Of a stretch of 64,000 bases of DNA, positions 15,179 through 23,519 are shown piece after piece. The DNA is taken from IMG/VR virus record IMGVR_UViG_3300028610_001490, positions 24,921 through 88,920 of that record; one strand, given 5' to 3'. Source of the stretch: a virus. How positions within the stretch are numbered: the first letter of the stretch is position 1; the number at the start of each line of letters is the position of its first letter. The notes beneath the pieces are model-generated. The model searched no databases. It was not told the DNA's origin and was given only the letters and a program-made list of their open reading frames with translations. A program made the position numbers and the translations under genes.

Positions 15179-15415
15179 TTATTTCCTTGTATTCAACTCT
15201 TGTTCTATCTGTGCTCCATATAATATATAGAAACGCGTCCATCCATTACAAATGGGTTTAGCTTGACTGTTATATACCCAACGATTAGGAGGGCTTTTCT
15301 TATAATAGCCATGCTTTTTACCGTACTCTTTAGCCAGCACAACTGCTTTGTGTTGTGATATTCCTATAGCCTTCAAGTATTCATATACAAATATTGCATC
15401 TATTTGTTTTGGCAT
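15179..15415 (-). CDS. Hypothetical protein, 78 aa
   Basis: MPKQIDAIFVYEYLKAIGISQHKAVVLAKEYG..., helical and basic, with a possible helix-turn-helix-like spacing (IGISQHKAVVLAKEY), then aromatic C-terminal half. DNA binding is only a guess. Confidence 0.55.
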   Translation of the reverse strand: MPKQIDAIFVYEYLKAIGISQHKAVVLAKEYGKKHGYYKKSPPNRWVYNSQAKPICNGWTRFYILYGAQIEQELNTRK

Positions 15416-15420
15416 TTTGT

Positions 15421-15696
15421 TTATTCTTCAATCTCTATATCTTTATTATGCAAACCATGACTTTTTAAAATTTCATGAACAACACGAAAAGATAGTGATT
15501 GTATCATCCCAATTCTTACCTTTATTTTTCCCTCTCCAGCATAATATTTCTCATAAAAACCTATTTGAAAACCTGGATCAAACCCAGTTACTTTTATTGC
15601 GGACATTAAAGATTCTAATTTTTTAATATAGTCTTCATAGAAATCAATTCGTTCCATTTTTTCCATGTTTGGCATTTTTAATCTTATTGTTTCCAT
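15421..15696 (-). CDS. Hypothetical protein, 91 aa
   Basis: Start at ATG 15696 (METIRLKMPNMEKMERIDF): the longer frame would translate element copy 15707, whereas here the element and CTGGAGAC site come first. Soluble alpha/beta; ends in acidic EIEE. Function unknown. Confidence 0.6.
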   Translation of the reverse strand: METIRLKMPNMEKMERIDFYEDYIKKLESLMSAIKVTGFDPGFQIGFYEKYYAGEGKIKVRIGMIQSLSFRVVHEILKSHGLHNKDIEIEE

Positions 15697-15725
15697 AATG
15701 TCTCCAGATAAAACTGTTATTTTAT

Positions 15726-16025
15726 TCAAACTACAAAATTTAAAAATTTAGAATGAGCCTTTTTTGGTATTGCAATCCAATCATTGAAATATTTCGTGTA
15801 TTCTTCAATGGTATCATGCATTCCATTGTCCATGCCAGGATCATTTATAAAATAAACAATGCAAGTTGTTGGGCTAGTTTTGAGTGCTATTTCATCTTCT
15901 GTTATTTCAAATTTTCCTGAAATTACACCGTCTCCATCAGTGATAATATATCCATCATCAATAAGATTATTGAATGTTTCTGCAATTCTAACGGCATTAT
16001 TCCATCTTGCTTCATATATGTTCAT
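15726..16025 (-). CDS. Hypothetical protein, 99 aa
   Basis: Starts MNIYEARWNNAVRIAE (an in-frame ATG four codons upstream at 16037 is also possible). Overlaps the preceding stop. Acidic central part (TDGDGVISGKFEITEDE). No known motif. Confidence 0.55.
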   Translation of the reverse strand: MNIYEARWNNAVRIAETFNNLIDDGYIITDGDGVISGKFEITEDEIALKTSPTTCIVYFINDPGMDNGMHDTIEEYTKYFNDWIAIPKKAHSKFLNFVV

Positions 16026-16321
16026 TTTAGTTTCCATATTTCAATATATTTCTTGACATCTTCAGCTATTTTCCATGTCTCAATGTTTTCAAAGATATTT
16101 GGCCAGTCTTTCTTTTCCCAATCAAAAGGTTTGGGCATCATATAATTTTTATATTCAAAATATTGACTATCTATCATTCCATTTATTTTATGTTTTATAT
16201 AGACAATTAAATATTTATCAAAATCATTTTTGAAAATTATTGCAATTAGATTGTCTTTCATTTCATGATATAGCGATCTATTTATAGTTATTCCGCTTAT
16301 ATATTTTTCTAATGTATTCAT
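16022..16321 (-). CDS. Hypothetical protein, 99 aa
   Basis: MNTLEKYISGITINRSLYHEM... with an aromatic, Trp-rich C-terminus. There is no Shine-Dalgarno downstream of element copy 16322; the ATG directly follows its right arm and the only G-rich run (TGGGTA) is in the loop. Function unknown. Confidence 0.6.
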   Translation of the reverse strand: MNTLEKYISGITINRSLYHEMKDNLIAIIFKNDFDKYLIVYIKHKINGMIDSQYFEYKNYMMPKPFDWEKKDWPNIFENIETWKIAEDVKKYIEIWKLK

Positions 16322-16336
16322 AATGAAATACCCATT

Positions 16337-16552
16337 TTATTTAAGATTTCTAGTGGGGATGTCTACAACTAAAATGCTATGATCATACCATCCTTCTTTT
16401 CTTGGATAAGTTGTTTCTGCCTTTTGATGTGTTTTAGAAAATGCAATATGTTCATTTTCAAACTCACCATATGTTACTACATGAACTACATCTACATCAT
16501 ACTCTCCCCACTCTTTACTTCTTTTTACAATATATGATATTGCGAATAACAT
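16337..16552 (-). CDS. Hypothetical protein, 71 aa
   Basis: MLFAISYIVKRSKEWGEYDVDVVHVV..., beta-rich; ends in DIPTRNLK. AAAGGAGAAAAT precedes the ATG. No family recognised. Confidence 0.55.
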   Translation of the reverse strand: MLFAISYIVKRSKEWGEYDVDVVHVVTYGEFENEHIAFSKTHQKAETTYPRKEGWYDHSILVVDIPTRNLK

Positions 16553-16564
16553 AATTTTCTCCTT

Positions 16565-16747
16565 TTATCCAACATGATCTAGCATATAGCCAGTCCATTC
16601 ATAATTCAATATGCATCGTTGGCCAAATACAAGCAGAGGAATATTGACAATTCCACAAAAAACATTCAATAAACACTCTACGAAATACATCCATAGCGGA
16701 ATGGTTTTCGCCACTCCTGAAAACACCTTTAGGTCTGTTATTTTCAT
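16565..16747 (-). CDS. Membrane-associated hypothetical protein, 60 aa
   Basis: A central WMYFVECLLNVFCGIVNIPLLVF segment is hydrophobic. The same pattern, xWMxxIxNLxxxFCGIxNxxLLxF, recurs in the 17860 product, so they are likely paralogues. Function unknown. Confidence 0.55.
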   Translation of the reverse strand: MKITDLKVFSGVAKTIPLWMYFVECLLNVFCGIVNIPLLVFGQRCILNYEWTGYMLDHVG

Positions 16748-16748
16748 A

Positions 16749-17024
16749 TTATTTGTTTTCCTTTTCTAAAGTCTTTTCTGCTTCATCAATATCAAACTCG
16801 TCAATATATTTTACCACATCCCAAAAATTATATCTTGGGTCAGGGGTAAGACTATAGGATCCAATTCTTTCAGTCCAAATATGTCCAAGTTTAGAGAAAA
16901 ATCTTATAAATATTTTATGATCGCACCATATTGTTATGGTGCTATCGAGATCAATTACGCTTTTGTCCTCATAATTATAAATCTTGTATTCTAATTTACT
17001 TATCATTTTTGGTGGTTTATTCAT
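16749..17024 (-). CDS. Hypothetical protein, 91 aa
   Basis: MNKPPKMISKLEYKIYNYEDKSVIDLD..., beta-rich start and acidic C-terminal helix (EFDIDEAEKTLEKENK). GAAGGAGGCACA ribosome site. No family recognised. Confidence 0.55.
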   Translation of the reverse strand: MNKPPKMISKLEYKIYNYEDKSVIDLDSTITIWCDHKIFIRFFSKLGHIWTERIGSYSLTPDPRYNFWDVVKYIDEFDIDEAEKTLEKENK

Positions 17025-17055
17025 TGTGCCTCCTTCAATGAAATGTACGTTTTAT

Positions 17056-17319
17056 CTATCCCATAATGCTTTTAATATCATCAGGACTCAAGCCAGCCAT
17101 TAACAATGTTGCCAAATTTTCATTACGCTCTCGTTCTTGATTGCCAGCCATTATTAGTAATCCCGCGACTACATCATCTTTTTTGGCATGGTTAGACTGT
17201 TTCATTTCCCTTGCCATAGCACCCATTAATATGACCATAGCATTAGGATTGTTTGGGTCATCCCACCTACATCCAGCTTCACGTTCTGCTCTTTCAATTA
17301 AATTAGTTGCATTATTCAT
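17056..17319 (-). CDS. Helical hypothetical protein, 87 aa
   Basis: MNNATNLIERAEREAGCRW... predicted all-helical, with methionine-rich helices (MVILMGAMAREMKQ) and a short SPDDIKSIMG end typical of small adaptor proteins. AAGGAGAAATACA before ATG. Function unknown. Confidence 0.55.
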   Translation of the reverse strand: MNNATNLIERAEREAGCRWDDPNNPNAMVILMGAMAREMKQSNHAKKDDVVAGLLIMAGNQERERNENLATLLMAGLSPDDIKSIMG

Positions 17320-17330
17320 TGTATTTCTCC

Positions 17331-17531
17331 TTATTCAATTGGATCTAAATCTCTTTGTACCATTTCCCATTGTGAATTAGCAACTAAAGCATTGGGTAGA
17401 TCAAGCTGGTGTTCAAATCCAGGCGTGCATTTAATCAACATCCATTCTCTATCTTCTTCGCTCATTTCGTTCCATTTCTTTTTGCTGATCTCAACTATTA
17501 CTGTTGCTTTTGCTAAAATAATTGTGTCCAT
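17331..17531 (-). CDS. Hypothetical protein, 66 aa
   Basis: MDTIILAKATVIVEISKKKWNEMSEEDREWML..., ends QRDLDPIE. First gene behind the promoter at 17556-17584. Preceded by AAGGAGAATCA. No family recognised. Confidence 0.55.
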   Translation of the reverse strand: MDTIILAKATVIVEISKKKWNEMSEEDREWMLIKCTPGFEHQLDLPNALVANSQWEMVQRDLDPIE

Positions 17532-17555
17532 TGATTCTCCTTGTATCTTATTATA

Positions 17556-17584
17556 AGTATATCAGATTACATATGTTATGTCAA
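17556..17584 (-). promoter_or_regulatory. Host-type promoter
   Basis: TTGACA (17584-17579), 17 bp, TATACT (17561-17556). The palindromic element 17585-17604 abuts the -35 on its upstream side. Confidence 0.88.
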
Positions 17585-17599
17585 GATAAAATGACGATT

Positions 17600-17863
17600 T
17601 TATTGAATCTCATCAACCCTTTTTATTGTCTTGCAATTTTTTGCAATCATAAAACTTTTAATATAAACGCTGCCATTATCTGGTTGAGAAGAATTAGACC
17701 TAAGTGAATTGTTATCAATACCTAGAGGAATTGCATTGCCAGAATATATTGCATTTATACCATCTTGAAGATATTTTCCACTTATTGCTTCGCATTCACA
17801 ATGTCTGGTTTTCATTCTTAGACCAAAAATATCTTTGCACCTTCTACAATATAATAATTTCAT
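17600..17863 (-). CDS. Conserved zinc-binding hypothetical protein, 87 aa
   Basis: MKLLYCRRCKDIFGLRMKTRHCECEAISGKYLQDG... followed by AIYSGNAIPLGIDNNS. This matches a widespread small bacterial/phage family with an N-terminal CxxC...CxC zinc site and an SGxAxPLGxxNxS motif. The family has no assigned role. Confidence 0.65.
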   Translation of the reverse strand: MKLLYCRRCKDIFGLRMKTRHCECEAISGKYLQDGINAIYSGNAIPLGIDNNSLRSNSSQPDNGSVYIKSFMIAKNCKTIKRVDEIQ

Positions 17864-18060
17864 TTTACAACTCTAATTCCCTTTGAGAGTGTTCTTATCA
17901 TTTTTCCAAACCACCATAGTTGCATAAATCCCAATTTTCTGTTGAATGGCAATAAGAACAAATTTGTAATGCCACAAAAAATGTCAATTAAATTACCAAT
18001 GGCTTGCATCCATTTTGGAACTTCATTCAATCTTGTTATTTTAAGAGGGTAGGGGATCAT
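17860..18060 (-). CDS. Membrane-associated hypothetical protein, 66 aa
   Basis: Start chosen at ATG 18060 (MIPYPLKITRLNEVPKWM), after TTGGAGAATAAT. The central NLIDIFCGITNLFLLPF segment is hydrophobic and aligns with the 16565 product. C-terminus basic. Function unknown. Confidence 0.55.
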   Translation of the reverse strand: MIPYPLKITRLNEVPKWMQAIGNLIDIFCGITNLFLLPFNRKLGFMQLWWFGKMIRTLSKGIRVVK

Positions 18061-18061
18061 A

Positions 18062-18409
18062 TTATTCTCCAAATAAAATAGTTGTTTTATCTGTGCCAAT
18101 CAGATCAGTTACACTTATTGTATCTGTTGGTATTTTGTTTTCAACATATTTCAGCATTTCTTCTGTTATTTCAAATTCCAACACTGGTACTTCATAAATT
18201 TCAATTATACTACCAGGATATTGTTTATTTAATATCTTCAATACCATTCTGATATCTCGCACTGAACCTTTTCTTAAATGTTCTTTTGCTGTTGATGGTG
18301 TTAAAAACATATGGTGTTCAAAAATAAGCGGATTACTAAATCCTTCTAAGCCTTTACGTCTAATAATTGTTACTGTCCTAGTTGCATTATGTTTTTCTCT
18401 ATAGTTCAT
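18062..18409 (-). CDS. Hypothetical protein, 115 aa
   Basis: MNYREKHNATRTVTIIRRKGLEGF... Basic N-terminus, then alpha/beta. The nearest Shine-Dalgarno-like AAGGAG lies about 28 bases upstream of the ATG, unusually far, so the start or leader may be unusual. No family recognised. Confidence 0.5.
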   Translation of the reverse strand: MNYREKHNATRTVTIIRRKGLEGFSNPLIFEHHMFLTPSTAKEHLRKGSVRDIRMVLKILNKQYPGSIIEIYEVPVLEFEITEEMLKYVENKIPTDTISVTDLIGTDKTTILFGE

Positions 18410-18467
18410 AGTATTATGTATATATTCTTATATACTTCTCCTTTACGTATATCGAAATATGGGAAAA

Positions 18468-18689
18468 TTATACACATGGAATTTCTGGCAATATGGCAGA
18501 TATCCATAAACCACTATTTTTGCTTTTGTTATGTGGATAGAAAAAATGTCCTTCTCTTACAAATGATATCTCATTATTCCCTTGCCACCCACGTACTAAA
18601 CACAGAGATGGCTTTTCTCCAGCGTATTCTTGTCCATACCACCAATAAATTCCTGGTTTAGTAGGTATTTTTTTTGACCATGTATTCAT
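18468..18689 (-). CDS. Hypothetical protein, 73 aa
   Basis: MNTWSKKIPTKPGIYWWYGQEYAGEKPSLCLV..., aromatic, beta-rich, similar in style to the small 'KPGIYWW' proteins common in phages. Function unknown. Confidence 0.6.
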   Translation of the reverse strand: MNTWSKKIPTKPGIYWWYGQEYAGEKPSLCLVRGWQGNNEISFVREGHFFYPHNKSKNSGLWISAILPEIPCV

Positions 18690-18713
18690 ATTTCTCCTAG
18701 ATAAAACAATTTT

Positions 18714-18905
18714 TTACCTAATATTTTCTAATTCTAACAGCCTGTTATTTATCCAACGTCTTCTTTTTGGCGAACAAGCATACCTTTCTGACTCTAAAGA
18801 TTTTTTTTCTCCCTTTAATGATTCATGTAACAAAAAATTGAATGCCAACGGATAATTTTTTAGAAATTTTTGCCAAGCATTATAAGACACGTATTTTATT
18901 TGCAT
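18714..18905 (-). CDS. Basic helical hypothetical protein, 63 aa
   Basis: MQIKYVSYNAWQKFLKNYPLAF... with a Lys/Arg-rich C-terminal half (SPKRRRWINNRLLELENIR). Helical; possible nucleic-acid binding by charge only. Confidence 0.5.
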   Translation of the reverse strand: MQIKYVSYNAWQKFLKNYPLAFNFLLHESLKGEKKSLESERYACSPKRRRWINNRLLELENIR

Positions 18906-18935
18906 TTATATATCCTTCCAGATAAAATCAATCTT

Positions 18936-19121
18936 TTATTTAACATACATTAAATCTATAGCTACAGATAAATCAAAAGTTTCTTCAAACCAACGCCAAA
19001 TATCTTCTCTGGGTGTTCCTGGCTCAAACTCCAAAACCCACTCTTCGATTTTTTCATCATCGTTAATTGGAATATCGCCCAATAATTGCCAAAGTTCTTT
19101 TGCTTCCTCTAATTTATTCAT
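18936..19121 (-). CDS. Acidic hypothetical protein, 61 aa
   Basis: MNKLEEAKELWQLLGDIPINDDEKIEEWVLEFEPGTPREDIWRWFE... A highly acidic, Trp-containing helical protein; in the middle it has the spacing of known small phage 'LWxxLGDIPxxxD' proteins. Function unknown. Confidence 0.6.
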   Translation of the reverse strand: MNKLEEAKELWQLLGDIPINDDEKIEEWVLEFEPGTPREDIWRWFEETFDLSVAIDLMYVK

Positions 19122-19149
19122 GTTGTTCTCCTAAGATAAAATGGATCTT

Positions 19150-19404
19150 TTATTTGGGATACATTTCCATTGCGTGAATTTGAATACATGAAGTGCCTTT
19201 TTTTACATGTTCCATAACACCATCAATTTGACCCCTTTCATACAAATATTCTTCTGCAACTGCATGATTAATTTGTTTGATTTGACATCCAGTTCTTGAA
19301 CAATCAATTATAAATACTGGCAAACCTTCTCCATGTTTTTTAATAAGGTGATTGACAACGCTTTTTAATTCACCTAAAGTCATTGTTATGTCTTCAACTT
19401 TCAT
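19150..19404 (-). CDS. Hypothetical protein, 84 aa
   Basis: Start at ATG 19404 (MKVEDITMTLGELKSVVNHL), after GAAGGAGAACAAC. The sequence MTLGELKSVV...GLPVFI resembles the common small phage protein that begins with a helix and a DCSRTGC turn. No function assigned. Confidence 0.55.
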   Translation of the reverse strand: MKVEDITMTLGELKSVVNHLIKKHGEGLPVFIIDCSRTGCQIKQINHAVAEEYLYERGQIDGVMEHVKKGTSCIQIHAMEMYPK

Positions 19405-19433
19405 GTTGTTCTCCTTCAAATGAAATAAACCTT

Positions 19434-19724
19434 TTATTCAGTATATCCAAAATCTTGAACATATCCAAAAAACATATCACGCGGATCTCCTGCTCGTTCA
19501 ATTTTTGAAATAAGAAATCTTGCTGTTTTTCCACTTTCCATTTTTGCTCTTAACTCATCACCAATGCTAGGGATGGGTGTCATATGTCCTGTTATGCGTC
19601 TTGAGTTCCAATCAGAAAAATATATTGAGTTTCCCCAACCGCTATGGTTACTCATATTTATAATTGTTCCAGTTAGTGGTGGTCGTCTAACTTTCTTTTT
19701 GAAAATTTTATTAAGTAATTTCAT
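19434..19724 (-). CDS. Hypothetical protein, 96 aa
   Basis: Start at ATG 19724 (MKLLNKIFKKKVRRPPLTG), with GAAGGAGATAAAA; the longer frame would translate element copy 19739. Basic N-terminus followed by a beta-rich domain. Function unknown. Confidence 0.6.
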   Translation of the reverse strand: MKLLNKIFKKKVRRPPLTGTIINMSNHSGWGNSIYFSDWNSRRITGHMTPIPSIGDELRAKMESGKTARFLISKIERAGDPRDMFFGYVQDFGYTE

Positions 19725-19753
19725 TTTTATCTCCTTCAGATAAAATAGACCTT

Positions 19754-19903
19754 TTATTTCCAGCGATATTCTACTGACTGGCAACTAATCCATAGCGGAA
19801 TAATTCCCAATAGAAAATATCCGTGCCATTTGCGTTCTACAAAATTGCCAAACGACTTTATTTTTGTCTTTCTTTCTGTTATCCATATATTTTTTATAAT
19901 CAT
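19754..19903 (-). CDS. Small hydrophobic hypothetical protein, 49 aa
   Basis: ATG 19903; MIIKNIWITERKTKIKS... with a C-terminal YFLLGIIPLWISC hydrophobic stretch. One possible membrane segment. No strong ribosome site is seen, so confidence is moderate. Confidence 0.4.
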   Translation of the reverse strand: MIIKNIWITERKTKIKSFGNFVERKWHGYFLLGIIPLWISCQSVEYRWK

Positions 19904-19934
19904 AGTATTTTTCTCAATAAAACAGACATTTCAT

Positions 19935-20153
19935 TTAAAAATTCTTTAAATTTTTATATGTTTCTTTTACATATCCATAACTACTCATAACATTTTCCAT
20001 AGCCACATAATGCAAAGTGCTTATGGGAATGTCTTGGTCAGTATCTAATGCTCCACAATATAAAAGTTTCTTAACTTCATTGGCAAATTTTTCTGTTATT
20101 TGTGCTAAAAATCTTTCCATGTGTATTGAGTCTAGGTATTCTTTTCTGTTCAT
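19935..20153 (-). CDS. Helical hypothetical protein, 72 aa
   Basis: MNRKEYLDSIHMERFLAQITEKFANEVKK..., predicted helical; AAGGAAAATACAT before ATG. The stop lies at element copy 19916. No family recognised. Confidence 0.55.
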   Translation of the reverse strand: MNRKEYLDSIHMERFLAQITEKFANEVKKLLYCGALDTDQDIPISTLHYVAMENVMSSYGYVKETYKNLKNF

Positions 20154-20177
20154 ATGTATTTTCCTTGTTTGATTTTA

Positions 20178-20202
20178 TGTGGAGGGATTTGCACCCTCCA
20201 CA
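20178..20202 (-). ncRNA. GC-rich hairpin resembling a T-arm/acceptor minihelix
   Basis: Nine-bp perfect stem TGTGGAGGG/CCCTCCACA closing a seven-base loop TGCAAAT on the minus strand. The loop size and GGG...CCC flanks resemble a tRNA T-arm stacked directly on an acceptor stem (compare GGG-TTCAAAT-CCC). There is no U-run, so an intrinsic terminator is less likely in this direction. It separates the 20213 operon end from the 19935 gene. Confidence 0.45.
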
Positions 20203-20212
20203 CAAACTAAAA

Positions 20213-20602
20213 TTATCCTAGCCTGTCAAGCATTTCTTCCAATTCCTCCATTGTCTTACCTTCCAACGCAGCATCTTGCTTTGATGCCATGATTGCCATA
20301 ATTTTTTGCTTTTGTTCTCGTCTTTCTTTTGCTAGAAGGCGTGTTGCTGTTTCCTCCTGTTTTACTGTTACAACATGCTTGACAACCTCAATTCTGAGTG
20401 CCAATTCCCTATCTTCTTTTGTCTGCTTATCAAGCAAGCTTTCCTCATTGGCGCGTCTCAGTTGGGAATTAAGAGACTTGAAAATTCCATCCAAATTTTC
20501 AACGGACAAATCCCACAAATCTTCCGTTGAGATTGATCCCAAGTAAGGAAATCGTGCTTTTGATCGTGTTGCTACTTCAAATATATTCTGTTTTTTTGCC
20601 AT
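20213..20602 (-). CDS. Conserved helical phage protein, 129 aa
   Basis: MAKKQNIFEVATRSKARFPYLGSISTEDLWDLS... then a long charged helix (residues about 50-125, KERREQKQKIMAIMASK). Encoded just downstream of, and probably co-transcribed with, the 680-aa protein, a pairing seen in other phages. Function unknown; likely a partner of that protein. Confidence 0.65.
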   Translation of the reverse strand: MAKKQNIFEVATRSKARFPYLGSISTEDLWDLSVENLDGIFKSLNSQLRRANEESLLDKQTKEDRELALRIEVVKHVVTVKQEETATRLLAKERREQKQKIMAIMASKQDAALEGKTMEELEEMLDRLG

Positions 20603-20617
20603 TTTTTGTATTCTCCT

Positions 20618-22660
20618 TTAGAATCGTACTTTGATTACTCTTTCTGATTGACCCTTTACTTTGACTACTAGTTCATTTCTTCTGGTTGACGAAAATCCAA
20701 CACCAGATAACTGATCGTTAACATCTTTTACTGCCATTCTTCCGCCTAATGCTTCAAATACTCTCTTATGTCTTAATAAATCCTCCTTTAAGAATTCATT
20801 GTAGAACCCGTTTGGATTTTCTGTATTGACACAATCTTTTAACATGAACAGGTAGTGCCTGTTGCCAATTCCACTCTGCTCATCCCAATAGTTAGGTGAG
20901 AACATTACTACAGATACAGGAATAAACTGATTTGTTTTCAATCCCCATGCTTCTCTGGAAGATACATTTGAAGGTAGTTTTTCCTTGATTGTAAAACCTT
21001 CCTCATTTAATGTAACTTCTGCTACTTGAACCCTTTCATTTTGTCTTAGTTCTTCACCATAGTCAAATGAGAATATTTGTCCGTCATATTCTATTTCTGC
21101 TCTAAAACCCTCTCTTCCGCCGCGATTAGCAAACTGAAGAACAAAAAATTTATAAACACCTGATTCCATTTGATCTTTGTTGATCCAAGTGATGTTTTCA
21201 ACCGCAACAGTATTTGGTTTTGGACGTTGTATGTCAACATCAAGTCTTCCGCTTGTTGATAAATTTCTTAGATTTCTAAAGAAAATTTCATTTCCTCCAG
21301 GTTCAATACAGTGTGCATCTAAATCATTTTTATCATGATCTCCTGCGTCATTCCATTGAATTGAAAACCTGAGAATACCTTCAACATTGCCACCAGCAGA
21401 TTTTACTCTTTTTTTCATAGAACTGTCTGTTATGTTGCCAGAATAAGCCCAACTGAATGCATTATTCCATTTAAACATTGTTGGAGAATCGCCATTTTCT
21501 GGAGCGATCAAAGATACAAGATTTGGCGAATGCTTATTCTCAAAGAAAACTTCAATTTCTTGTGCCGTAGGAAGTACACCAGAAACAAAATCCTCTATAG
21601 AAACTTCCTCAATTTTTGAAAACTTTTTTGGGTTGATGGAGACATCTACAATCATTTCTTCAAAAACATCTTCGCCACTGATTCTTCTAGATGCATCTCT
21701 ATTTGAAAACAGTATATTGTTAACGGTAATGTTATCAAGCTTTGCATAACGCCTGTTTAAAGACTTTAAATATCCAAGTTCTTCAACTGTCTTTTTGGCT
21801 TCTTCTAACATCTTCTTGGTGAAAATAGCCTTTGGCCGTTTGTAGTTTGATGGTGCTACAATAACTTCATACTTCTTTACCGCAACATCTAAATCCATAT
21901 CTTCACTAACATTGATAAGCAGAGTACCAATACTATGATTTCTAATCCTTCCAATTGCCATGCCAGCTTTAACAGACTGTTCCCAAGCATAGTTTTCTTC
22001 TTGTTCTTGGGTTTGCAACTTGTCATAGGATTTTTTCAATTTTAAGAATTGTGTTAATACGCCTTTCCACTCTTCTCCCTTGTATAAAGAGTTTTGAGCA
22101 ATCAGTTCCAGGATGGTTTCAATGCTATCTCTTGTAATCTCGTCCAACGACCTCTTGAACACATTCTTTGTGGCTTCGTATGATCCTCTAATATCCCCCA
22201 ATGTTCGTCCTGTATTATTGACAAATTTGTCTGGTAAATCCAAAAAGAAATGATGCCATTCAATAATCTTTCCATCATCATCCTCAAAGTTCTTGTCTGT
22301 TCCCATCTTTTTTACTTTGCTGAGATGGATGCCAGCAATAATTTTAGATTTTATATATGTGTTCAATGCATCAATAACAGGCTGATATCTTGAGTTGTTG
22401 GTATCAAAATCCCAAATTGTCTTTACTTGGTTGTTATGAATGGCAACTACACCACCCATAGTCTTAATGAAGTGTCTACAACAAGAGCAATCATGATCTC
22501 TCCTCTCTCTGTAGACTTCATTTGTACCTGGAGCAAAGCTATCTAGATAAAGATTCCACATCTCATCTTTATCTAACTCAACTTCAAATAGATGGGTTGA
22601 ATTTTTTGTTGTTTGTTCGAAATTCTTTTGAAATAAATTTTTGAATTCTTTAAATTCCAT
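20618..22660 (-). CDS. Large conserved phage protein with YfaP/DUF2135-like domain
   Basis: 680 aa. Near residues 50-65 it has DHDCSCCRHF, a Cys-rich metal site. Around residues 425-520 the block SIQWNDAGDHDKNDLDAHCIEPGG...IFFRNL resembles DUF2135/YfaP-type beta-sandwich domains (WN..DLDxHxxxP.G..I.Y). The C-terminal part reads MFSPNYWDEQSGIGNRHYLFMLKDC. Conserved in phages and plasmids but of unknown role. Has its own strong promoter (22681-22709). Confidence 0.7.
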   Translation of the reverse strand: MEFKEFKNLFQKNFEQTTKNSTHLFEVELDKDEMWNLYLDSFAPGTNEVYRERRDHDCSCCRHFIKTMGGVVAIHNNQVKTIWDFDTNNSRYQPVIDALNTYIKSKIIAGIHLSKVKKMGTDKNFEDDDGKIIEWHHFFLDLPDKFVNNTGRTLGDIRGSYEATKNVFKRSLDEITRDSIETILELIAQNSLYKGEEWKGVLTQFLKLKKSYDKLQTQEQEENYAWEQSVKAGMAIGRIRNHSIGTLLINVSEDMDLDVAVKKYEVIVAPSNYKRPKAIFTKKMLEEAKKTVEELGYLKSLNRRYAKLDNITVNNILFSNRDASRRISGEDVFEEMIVDVSINPKKFSKIEEVSIEDFVSGVLPTAQEIEVFFENKHSPNLVSLIAPENGDSPTMFKWNNAFSWAYSGNITDSSMKKRVKSAGGNVEGILRFSIQWNDAGDHDKNDLDAHCIEPGGNEIFFRNLRNLSTSGRLDVDIQRPKPNTVAVENITWINKDQMESGVYKFFVLQFANRGGREGFRAEIEYDGQIFSFDYGEELRQNERVQVAEVTLNEEGFTIKEKLPSNVSSREAWGLKTNQFIPVSVVMFSPNYWDEQSGIGNRHYLFMLKDCVNTENPNGFYNEFLKEDLLRHKRVFEALGGRMAVKDVNDQLSGVGFSSTRRNELVVKVKGQSERVIKVRF

Positions 22661-22680
22661 TTGTTTCTCCTTGTTTTATA

Positions 22681-22709
22681 ATTGTATCAGATTTGATTTG
22701 TTATGTCAA
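22681..22709 (-). promoter_or_regulatory. Host-type promoter for the 680-aa protein operon
   Basis: TTGACA (22709-22704), 17 bp, TACAAT (22686-22681), 21 bases upstream of the start codon of the 20618-22660 gene. Confidence 0.9.
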
Positions 22710-22712
22710 GTT

Positions 22713-23135
22713 TTATTTATAATCATCATATATTTTTTGTAAGTGTGGATGTAGCTTCTTTTTGTATCCCAACCAATACCATTGCAAATTGCGATAAAGC
22801 TTTATAATCCACCACCTATTGATTTTCTCATCAAAGTGTGTATAAAACCAATCCCATGAAAAAATTGCTTCAGAACTGTCTTCCCAATTGAATACTTTTC
22901 TTGTAGCTTCCCAATCTATAGTATAAAACCCTCCATCCTCATCCCAATAGGCTACGTTTTCAGGTAAACAATTTTTACATACATAAGTATCACGCAATGG
23001 TCTTTCATATTCATCGTTGGGATCTAAGCAATGTTCTGCCGTATTTGTAAATCTTCTTTTTTCGCCTAGCGTAAGTACCTGCTTACATTTTGGACAACGA
23101 TTTTTAAGTTTTGTGTGTAAGTTGTTAATTCTCAT
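22713..23135 (-). CDS. Zinc-ribbon hypothetical protein, 140 aa
   Basis: RCPKCKQVLTLGEKR and YVCKNCLPEN form a two-knuckle zinc ribbon in the first 60 residues. The C-terminal half is rich in Trp and Tyr (FSWDWFYTHF, WWIIKLYRNLQWYWLG), possibly a membrane-surface or protein interaction region. No family recognised. Confidence 0.6.
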   Translation of the reverse strand: MRINNLHTKLKNRCPKCKQVLTLGEKRRFTNTAEHCLDPNDEYERPLRDTYVCKNCLPENVAYWDEDGGFYTIDWEATRKVFNWEDSSEAIFSWDWFYTHFDEKINRWWIIKLYRNLQWYWLGYKKKLHPHLQKIYDDYK

Positions 23136-23165
23136 TGCATATTCCTTTCAGATAAAATTAGTCTT

Positions 23166-23483
23166 TTATTTGTCAAATTTATCATTTAATTTTTCCATTA
23201 CCATCTGCAAAATCTCTTCTTTTTTCAATACCATCCTAGTATTCATTCTTACATTTTGTCCTAAAATATGTCGAGCAGTACTAATAATGTCAGGTATTTT
23301 CTTTTTGTTCTCACATTCTTTTAGTTTCTGCAAGATTAAATATATGCCATCCATCAAATGTTCATGTCGTTCTACCATATTATTCTTTTTATGTTCAGAA
23401 ATTATTAGCTTACCTGTTGTTATTTTAAGTTTCTTTTTTAGCACTTCATTTTCTTTTTGTAGGGTTTTTGTTTTCAACCACAT
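23166..23483 (-). CDS. Coiled-coil hypothetical protein, 105 aa
   Basis: MWLKTKTLQKENEVLKKKLKITTGK... basic, helical throughout, heptad-like at the N-terminus. Preceded by AAGGAAAATAT. Function unknown. Confidence 0.55.
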   Translation of the reverse strand: MWLKTKTLQKENEVLKKKLKITTGKLIISEHKKNNMVERHEHLMDGIYLILQKLKECENKKKIPDIISTARHILGQNVRMNTRMVLKKEEILQMVMEKLNDKFDK

Positions 23484-23519
23484 AATATTTTCCTTTCAAG
23501 ATAAAATTGTCGTTTTATT

